NCBI RefSeq assembly: GCF_051622035.1
Contig: NC_135357.1
Location: 21,318,256 to 21,382,255 of the forward strand
Length of the DNA stretch: 64,000 nt
Direction of reading: 5' to 3'
Source: Arctopsyche grandis
Taxonomy: Eukaryota > Arthropoda > Insecta > Trichoptera > Hydropsychidae
In this document: positions 57,408 to 64,000 of the stretch, in pieces
How the letters are laid out: every line of letters begins with the position of its first letter
Position numbering within the stretch: the stretch's first letter is position 1
Notes under the pieces: model-generated
What the model was told of the DNA's origin: nothing
The model's input: only the letters and a program-made list of their open reading frames with translations
Databases searched by the model: none
Program-made: the position numbers and the translations under genes

Positions 57408-58342
57408 GGTAATTGGATTATTACGCAAATTGCGATCGCCCAAAAGTCAATTTTTGCCATGAAAATCACGAATACGGAATATTTGGCACTCGAGTTCTCT
57501 TTAGTATGATGGACTTATAGGGGTAGGGCGAATGAAACGACTGGCTTGTTAATGCACACAAGTGTTATATTTGGCACCTGGGGGACGAAGTAGTGTAGCG
57601 ATGAACCGACATAGCCGAAGTAAACGGACTACTAGTCATATGTGAACCAGTCACAGGACAACCGGTCGTTCTAGATCGGTCACAAGTGATCTTCCGTCAC
57701 ACTAAATTTGGTCACGAGAAAACTGGTCGCACCCGAAAATTAGTCACAAAAAAAACTTTATTTTAAATTTAAACTTAATTTTTGGATGTGAAAAGTTTTT
57801 TCGTGACCAATTTTCGGGTTTGACCAGTTTTCTCGTGACCAGTTTTAGTGTGACGGGTGATCACGTGTGACCGATTTAGAGCGACCGGTTGTCCTGTGAC
57901 CGGTTCACATTTGACTAGTAATCACTAGAGGTAGGACCGGAAGTTCTAGTCTATTGTTCCATTATTGTAAAAAAGGTTCGGCAAACCTTTAACAATGCGT
58001 TTACAACATGTGAACAATGAACAGCGCGCTCTGGGTCCGCTCTTTAGTAATCACCGAACCATAGCCGAGTTGGTCCCAACTAGCAGGATGTGGTGACCGG
58101 AAAACTGCCCAATTATTGCTCAGCATATGTTTTTTTTTGGTTCGGTGATTACTGGTCACAAATTACTCGTCACAAAGTCACTAAAATCTCTATAACGGAA
58201 CATCTGACAGCCGAAAAGTCCATCATACTAACGATAACTATCATAGTAACGAGAACTTGAGTGCCAAAAATTGTGTATTCGCGATTTTCATGGCAAAAAT
58301 TGTCTTTGTGACCACGCCAATGTGACGAATAGTCCAATTACC
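57408..58342. mobile_element. nested foldback element upstream of the bZIP gene
   Basis: The outer arms 57408-57512 and about 58215-58342 are inverted: GGTAATTGGATTATT / TCCAATTACC, with CAATTTTTGCCATGAAAATC and AGTATGATGGACTT inside. Between them lie the 57631-57919 foldback and a smaller hairpin (58047-58155) with GTAATCACCGAACC arms. Confidence 0.8.
57631..57919. mobile_element. GTGACC-motif foldback with about 130-bp arms
   Basis: ACTAGTCATATGTGAACCAG at the left is mirrored by CCGGTTCACATTTGACTAGT at the right. CAAAAAAAACTTTATTTTAA lies at the centre. Single arms occur at 4012 and 4437. Confidence 0.8.
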
Positions 58343-58353
58343 GTTTTTTTTAA

Positions 58354-58455
58354 TGAGATTTTTATTATTATCAAATTTAAAATGATGTTACGGATTTTTA
58401 TGTCCGTATCAACATGCGAAGTTCATACGTCTAGTCGATAATAATAAAAATCTCA
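58354..58455. repeat. 19-bp perfect inverted repeat
   Basis: TGAGATTTTTATTATTATC at 58354-58372 pairs with 58437-58455 around a 64-base centre. It adjoins the foldback and lies about 330 bp upstream of the bZIP start codon. Confidence 0.8.
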
Positions 58456-58786
58456 TAAAAAAAAGCATTTTCTGAGCAATATTTGGACAATTTTCCTGTG
58501 TGGCAGGATACCGCGCACGCAATTTTCGTAGCAGCGGCTATCCTGGTAGCGATTCACATTTGGGATGAAATCAGTGAACCATATTAAATACATGATGACA
58601 TTCGGATCATGGTCGGATCACAATCGTTACGGCCAATAACGTCAAACGCAAGTGTTTACTGAAGCGAATAGTTTTGTTCTCAAATGTATATTCGTTATTT
58701 ACAATTTGAAGATCCAATATTAGAGAGGATAGGCCATAAAATCATAGGATTTGATCGGTGTAAGAAGTGGAAAGTGAGCAGTGGAG

Positions 58787-59516
58787 ATGGCGCCACGAAG
58801 AACGAGTAGTCATCAACAGAATAGCGACGCAGAAGAGTATGATGGCGAGGACTACAGGAAAAAGCGTGATAGAAATAACCAGGTTTGCCATTTAATGCAA
58901 TATTGAATTAAATCTATCGCTGACACTATTACAATTGTAAAATGTCACAAGTTTACATAATATTGCATCATACGCGCAGCCAACGTGGAGGGGACACCTT
59001 TGGCTAAACACCCCCCCCCCTCCCTCCCCCATTTAAAACTTATAGTTTTTTAAGAAAATTATATATTTTGTTTCATGTTAAATTAAGAAAATTAATTTTC
59101 TAAGAGTTCACTGATCACTCTTTTTTGGATTGCATTTTTATAATTTACAGTTCACGAATGTATTATTCAATAGAAACCTTATTTAGTTTTAAGGGTCCAT
59201 TGCCTTTATACTTAATTTTATTTGTATAAAATGTTTGCTTGCAATAATAATTTATTTTGAACATTTAATTATTGATTTTATTGTATTTTAGGCCGTAAAA
59301 AAGAGTCGATTTAAGTCTAAACAAAAAACACAGGAAACATTGGATCGCATAGAAACACTTAAAAATGAAAATAAAAAACTTGAAGATAAAGTTCGGGAGA
59401 AGACGAAAGAACTAGGTATTTTGAAAGAGCTTTTCGTTGCTAATGGAAACCTCGAAGGTGTAGACTTGGAAAAATTGCTTGAAGACGATCCTGATGACGA
59501 AGAGACAACCACTTAA
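58787..59516 (+). CDS. Irbp18: C/EBP-gamma-type bZIP transcription factor (Irbp18 homologue)
   Basis: Two exons, 58787-58882 and 59292-59516, join in frame to give 106 residues. The start ATG sits in GAGATGG. Residues about 23-48 form the basic region (YRKKRDRNNQAVKKSRFKSK), with the bZIP signature N-x7-R. A leucine zipper follows (L49, L55, L62, L73, L76), then an acidic tail. The basic region YRxxRxRNNxAVKKSR matches C/EBP gamma, and the small size matches that family, which lacks an activation domain. In Drosophila the homologue Irbp18 acts by dimerising with other bZIP proteins such as Xrp1; that partner role is family knowledge, not seen here. The intron falls inside the basic region. 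An AATAAA overlaps the stop codon, and another at 59641-59646 is the likelier poly(A) signal. Confidence 0.93.
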
Positions 59517-59640
59517 TAAAAACAGACCTTTTAATGTCTGCAATAATAATTTATTTAATGTGCTACTTATATATGTACATAAATACATAATACGTTTTGT
59601 TTTATTGAAATATAATTTTCAGCTGACTTTGTCAGAAATT

Positions 59641-59646
59641 AATAAA
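59641..59646 (+). terminator. poly(A) signal of the bZIP gene
   Basis: AATAAA 125 bp after the stop codon, followed by a T-rich stretch. Confidence 0.5.
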
Positions 59647-60056
59647 AAGTGATTTAATTCAGTAGTGAAAAACTGAAATAAAAACTCAATAGTCTGTCTG
59701 GAGTGTACAAAAAAATATCACAAAACTTTTATTTTTATAACAAGTATATTTTATTCCAAAAGTAGGCTTTGTTGATTATAAAATAAATTTAAAAATATAT
59801 TATGATTTTTTTTTTCATTTAAACTTCTTGATTCATCATAGTTTTAAGTTCACGTGTTAAGAAATGGGAGGATATCGAAAATTGAACCATTTATTAAAGG
59901 CAGAGAATATCGATCGCCTTACACCAAGTAAACCTGCCAGTTGTGTCATAGTAAACTATCAATAATGCGAGGCTAATATTTCATTTTACCGTTAATTTAT
60001 GTATTCATTTTCAAGTGCAAATATTAAGAAAATTTTCATAAACGTTTGCGTTAGTG

Positions 60057-60634
60057 TAGTGGCGTAGCTAGAAATTTTGGACACTCATCCAAAATGCCTC
60101 CTCATGTAAAGGCCTCCTCACCCCCCCTTAACCTGATTTTTAAAATTATTAGATAAAACGATTCAATTGTTTTGTTGATACAGGACTATTAAGGCCGGGC
60201 CGCACCGCTCAACTCGCGAACAACTTGGTTGAGGGCGACCAGACCAATGCATGCAGGTAGATGGGACATGCCAAACCCGTCAACTTGCTTGTCGCACACA
60301 TTTCCATACATTTTTTTGTGTCGCGCAACTTGTCGGCCGACAAAGTTGCACGGTGCGGCCCGGTCCTTAGTATAATCAGTCTACATTCGTAAAAAAATAA
60401 ATTTAACTAATCTTACCGATTTATTTATAATTCGTCTCAAGGCGGCAAAATTTTGTGATGAGTCCTATGGATATATTTCCAACTAAGTCTTATTTTAATA
60501 ATGGGATTATGTGATTAATTATCCCATTTGAAAATTACATAGTGTACCAATGTAAAATATATATATACATATTTAAATTTGGATCCCCTGTCAAGCGGGT
60601 TCTCATGCTTTGCACGACTTTGCTACGCCACACT
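60057..60634. mobile_element. hAT-like element with GTGGCGTAGC ends
   Basis: AGTGGCGTAGCTAG at the left and GCTACGCCACACTG at the right are inverted. GTGGCGTAGC-type ends are common in insect hAT MITEs. It contains the MITE at 60192-60366. No clear target duplication was read. Confidence 0.6.
60192..60366. mobile_element. PIF/Harbinger-like MITE with TTA duplication
   Basis: AGGCCGGGCCGCACCG and its inverse CGGTGCGGCCCGGTCC are flanked by TTA (60189-60191, 60367-60369). Subterminal CAACT-type repeats are inverted as well. 175 bp, non-coding. Confidence 0.8.
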
Positions 60635-61087
60635 GTTGTAGTAAGACAAATATTAGTTTTTATTGTCGCCTGTATCATTGTACTGAAATATCAAAATCTC
60701 TCATACAAATTTCTACTTGGTATATTTTTATGCATATGTGGGCAGTCAGTCAAAGTATAGAATATCCACATTTCGAATTATACGAATGCAGAATATTTGT
60801 ATTCAGGATACCAAAATGAAGGAATTTTGAGTAATTCCATTCTTAACTACTTTGATATTCTGAACTCTAATAATATTCTGCATTTGTACTATTCGAAATA
60901 TTAATATTCTGTATTTTGATAAATACCTCCTTTTTTGTGCTTCCAATCATCGATTTTGAAGACTAGTCTTATAATAATTGTGTTCAATCATCGATTTTGA
61001 AGTCTGTCTGCTTGGCAACATGGATGGAGTCTTCTACAAAAAGGTGAGTATACGTTTAGGTTCTTATGAGCGCAATTGGCGGCCGTC

Positions 61088-61257
61088 GCTGCAAGGAAAG
61101 TGACTTGATGGAAAGTCGAAAGATGGAAAAAATTAAAATCATTTGTCGACTCGTTAGCGTAGGTCGGGGTTAGAGATTTGAAAGATCTTTACCATGTGCC
61201 AGGCCACATAAGGAATCGATTTTAATTTTTTCCATTAAGCCACTTTCCTTGCAGTGA
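61088..61257. mobile_element. small MITE
   Basis: CGCTGCAAGGAAAGTGACTT and AAAAAATTAAAATC on the left are mirrored by GATTTTAATTTTTTCC and AAGCCACTTTCCTTGCAGTG on the right. A short insertion interrupts the left arm. Confidence 0.7.
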
Positions 61258-61600
61258 CACAGACCAAGCGCAGACACACTGAAACGTACAGCAAGTCCTC
61301 ATCTCGTCTTGCCTACATATGTATGATGAGCGTATCCTCATGTCCATTGCTAATTCGTACGATCTTATTATTTCGACAAGTTTCTCAAAAATGGGAATCA
61401 CCGCTGTCGATCCCTGACAAACCTACGACAATAGAATGATAAAATATCACCGAAAACACCCCAGGGGATGACTGGCCTGGATTTTATAACATAGATCAGG
61501 CGTGCCAGCGCTTTTTTACGTGTGTAAAACTATCTAAAGAGAAGCACGTGCCAAGTACCACTACGTGTGGTCATGGGTTTTGCTATCGTTAATATTTTTG

Positions 61601-62015
61601 GTAAAAGTGAGAACGCTCAACAGGAAAAGCGGGGCTAGATGTTGGTTGCCATTATGCCGGCGCCAGACATGTGTTCAAAGATGTGATCAAATAAGTGTTC
61701 ACACGGGCATTTGATACTATTGTCACATATTTGATCACTTACGTGCGCTTTGCCGTTCCGTGTCGGTTTTTTAGCGCACATCAAAGGGATAAAGGTCCAA
61801 ATGTTTGTGTGCCTGCCACACTGCGCGAAGCCCACTTGCGCGAGCCTAGTTGATCTAATCTTTGAACATATATCTGGCAGATACAACAATATGTGACCAA
61901 ATGTGTGAGCAAAGTCTTCAAAGAAGTGATCACTTCTTTGAACTCATGTCTGGCACCGGCATAATGGCAACCAAAATCTAGCCCCGCTTTTCCTGTCGAG
62001 CGTTCTCACTTTTAC
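61601..62015. mobile_element. MITE with about 85-bp inverted repeats
   Basis: GTAAAAGTGAGAACGCTC, then GGAAAAGCGGGGCTAGAT and GCCATTATGCCGG, is mirrored at the right, ending GAGCGTTCTCACTTTTAC. The centre is GC-richer and also partly self-complementary (GTGATCA, TTCAAAG motifs). No transposase. Confidence 0.8.
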
Positions 62016-63808
62016 TCAATTTTTAATTATTGATGTAACTAAATCCTGCAGCCCACGTTCTTGTTCGGAGCAAGAACGTCCTGAAATACACTCAAAATTG
62101 GTGCTTCTGAACAGGGTCAGAGGTTACCTTACAGGATCCTTGTATCATGGTAATCTGGTAGCGGATAGTCGCATTTAAGGTTTTGAGACTTTCTCCAAAC
62201 TACTAGGGCATTATTATGATTGATTTAATATAAGGAATCATTTTTATATTAAATTTATTCTAAAAAATAAACTATCTTTCAAGTGATTGTCTGTGTACAT
62301 AACTCTTTTATTTCGTACTGGTGATGCATTTGTGCACTTGGATTCCATGACCAATAGACATGAGTCTATCCAATGTTAAAATTTTTGTTTAAAAATAAAC
62401 ACAAACAATTTTTAAACAGCATGAACTTTTATTTTTCTTCGATACACAAATTTAAATAGTAACTTTCACACTGTGCTTTTCTAGTGTGAAATTGTCTGGT
62501 TAGTTACCGTGCACTTGATATACATACACTAGATAGAAAGGACTCTCTCTCCAACTGGAAAGGGAGTCCCTCCCCAAAAATGCAGTCAGTGACAAATTGG
62601 CTAAAATTTAATTATTAATGCAATTTTGTTCCAGTTGCCATATTCTATTAGAACATGTCGATAACTTTAAAATAACGTTTCAATTTTTACTTTACCTATA
62701 CATATCGATACAAAGTATCAAGAGATGACATTTTGTGATCGTGAAAAATGTTGTGTTTTCAATTAAACATATTATGTAAATAAAAGAAAAAAAAACTGAA
62801 TTGTGATAATTATTTACTGATCAATAAGGTATTAAATTCTATCAATAACATAATACAGACCCAATTGACGAATACAAATTGCTAAGCATTTTCCTCACAC
62901 CCAATATACATACATACATATGTGTATTGTAATTTATAATTGTTTTACTATTAACATAAAACAGTTTCAGTAAGTAAAATCAGGTCCTCATACAATATTT
63001 TAAACACAATTACATGTATGTATATTCATAAAATTTCCATTTTTAATCTCTTAAATTGCACTAATATTTTATTGCATTTGTGGAAAATTACTCTGTCACA
63101 ATAATAAAATCTATACATGAATATAAAAAGTTCACTATCTATATGTTTGTGATAATGACGCCTTGTAACTTAAGTACAACTGAACCGATTTGACTGAAGC
63201 TCTGACATATTGGAAAATTTTATGGAAAGATTTTAAATGTATGATAATATATGAGCTGGTGTGTATGACGTGACAACTTGAGGAGGATGAGTAGAATAAT
63301 AAAAAACCTTGTATAAAAAATGATGAAGATTTGAATTTAGAAACAGAGATTCGTGTCTAAAGAATGAGTTTATTTGTCTAATGTCTAAGTCACAGTTTAT
63401 TTCATAATAATGGAAAGGAAGAGGGAGGGGAGGGGGGATGGTATCGCGTGATTCTTTTTAAATGGTAAAAGAAAACTTATATAAAATGGGAATGACGATA
63501 AAAGCGATATACTCTCAGACACACTTATAACACATTAAATAGCACATGTTAGATTCATTAATCGAAATTCATACATACATCCATACATACATAATTATAT
63601 ATATATATATTATAAATGCATAACACAAGCCTCACGTTCGAGTTGAACTCACCCTGGCAACATACATATATGATCCAAATTGGAATCAATTTTTCTACAA
63701 TTCAGTTCTAATAATATACAATACATATAAATATTCACGGTCTTTCAATATATAGCATATATATGTAATAGTAGTATGTAGTGACCATAAATTCTAAAAA
63801 TCTACACC
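62016..63808 (-). other. intergenic DNA and probable 3' UTR of the right-edge gene
   Basis: AT-rich, no supported gene. Minus-strand poly(A) signal candidates (TTTATT on the plus strand) lie near 63368 and 63396, so about 0.4 kb next to 63809 is likely the 3' UTR of the minus-strand gene. Confidence 0.35.
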
Positions 63809-64000
63809 TCACGGCCATGCCGTATTTGGCTGAGGTTTTCCTGGCAAACTAGGCATGTTATTTTGCGTGGGTGGAAACGCATTCATAGGTTGTGCGTTTT
63901 GGCCTAAAGACATACCACCAAATTGCTGCGTCATATTATTACCAGTTTGTGCACCAAAGAATGACTGTGATCCATTAGTCGAGTTTGTTGGGAAAGCACC
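63809..64000 (-). CDS. C-terminal 63 codons of a Gln/Asn/Gly/Pro-rich protein, partial at the edge
   Basis: On the minus strand an open frame enters from the right edge and ends at the TGA at 63809-63811. It reads GAFPTNSTNGSQSFFGAQTG and later SLPGKPQPNTAWP before the stop. Composition is low-complexity (Asn, Gln, Gly, Pro, Met) with no domain. Such tails occur in endocytic adaptors and Arf-GAP-like proteins, but this tail alone does not identify the family. The clean frame, codon use and following AT-rich region support a real terminal exon. The upstream part lies outside the window. Confidence 0.7.
   Translation of the reverse strand, partial: GAFPTNSTNGSQSFFGAQTGNNMTQQFGGMSLGQNAQPMNAFPPTQNNMPSLPGKPQPNTAWP

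Overview
This is AT-rich nuclear DNA of an arthropod, almost certainly an insect. Supporting this are spliced genes with short GT-AG introns, insect-like gene content (a C/EBP-gamma/Irbp18 bZIP protein and a FAM110-family protein), and a dense load of DNA transposons, MITEs, RTE and jockey LINE remnants, a tRNA-type SINE and Helitron-like elements. The species cannot be named from the sequence. No CRISPR array, rRNA or functional tRNA gene was seen. || Genes. Four protein-coding genes can be supported. (1) 10634-15612 (+): a four-exon, about 1,082-residue C2H2 zinc-finger nuclear protein; a CpG-rich block at 8400-8900 is its probable promoter or first non-coding exon. (2) 40687-49103 (+): a twelve-exon, about 1,196-residue FAM110-family protein, recognised from the family's N-terminal block and C-terminal blocks. 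(3) 58787-59516 (+): a two-exon, 106-residue bZIP protein of the C/EBP-gamma (Irbp18) type. (4) 63809-64000 (-): the last 63 codons of a Gln/Asn/Gly/Pro-rich protein that continues past the right edge. A further CpG-rich segment at 22990-23575 ends in a strong splice donor and is probably a first exon (perhaps the 5' UTR of the FAM110-family gene), but its partner is not proven. || Repeats by region. 1-10300 is a graveyard of a jockey fragment, a hAT element with an exact 8-bp target duplication inside a SINE head, a piggyBac-like MITE whose empty paralogous site is also in the window, and Helitron-like copies. 18300-27260 holds several decayed hAT elements, Helitron-like copies and a PIF/Harbinger-type foldback with hairpins nested inside it. 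27799-33400 is the most striking feature: three Helitron-like elements in perfect head-to-tail tandem with no bases between copies, each stuffed with GC-rich hairpin-forming minisatellites. 33440-40065 contains foldback and Tc1-type elements and a long dispersed repeat. Introns of the FAM110-family gene hold a pogo/Tigger element that itself contains an RTE LINE 3' end. 49100-57000 is mostly AT-rich intergenic DNA with AT microsatellites. 57400-58460 is a nested foldback just upstream of the bZIP gene, and 59990-62020 carries more MITEs. || The protein-coding genes show no operon-like or functional linkage. The main biological story is transposon nesting and tandem Helitron-like amplification. 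Most long open frames at 28700-33400 are artefacts of a 90-bp repeat and are not called as genes.
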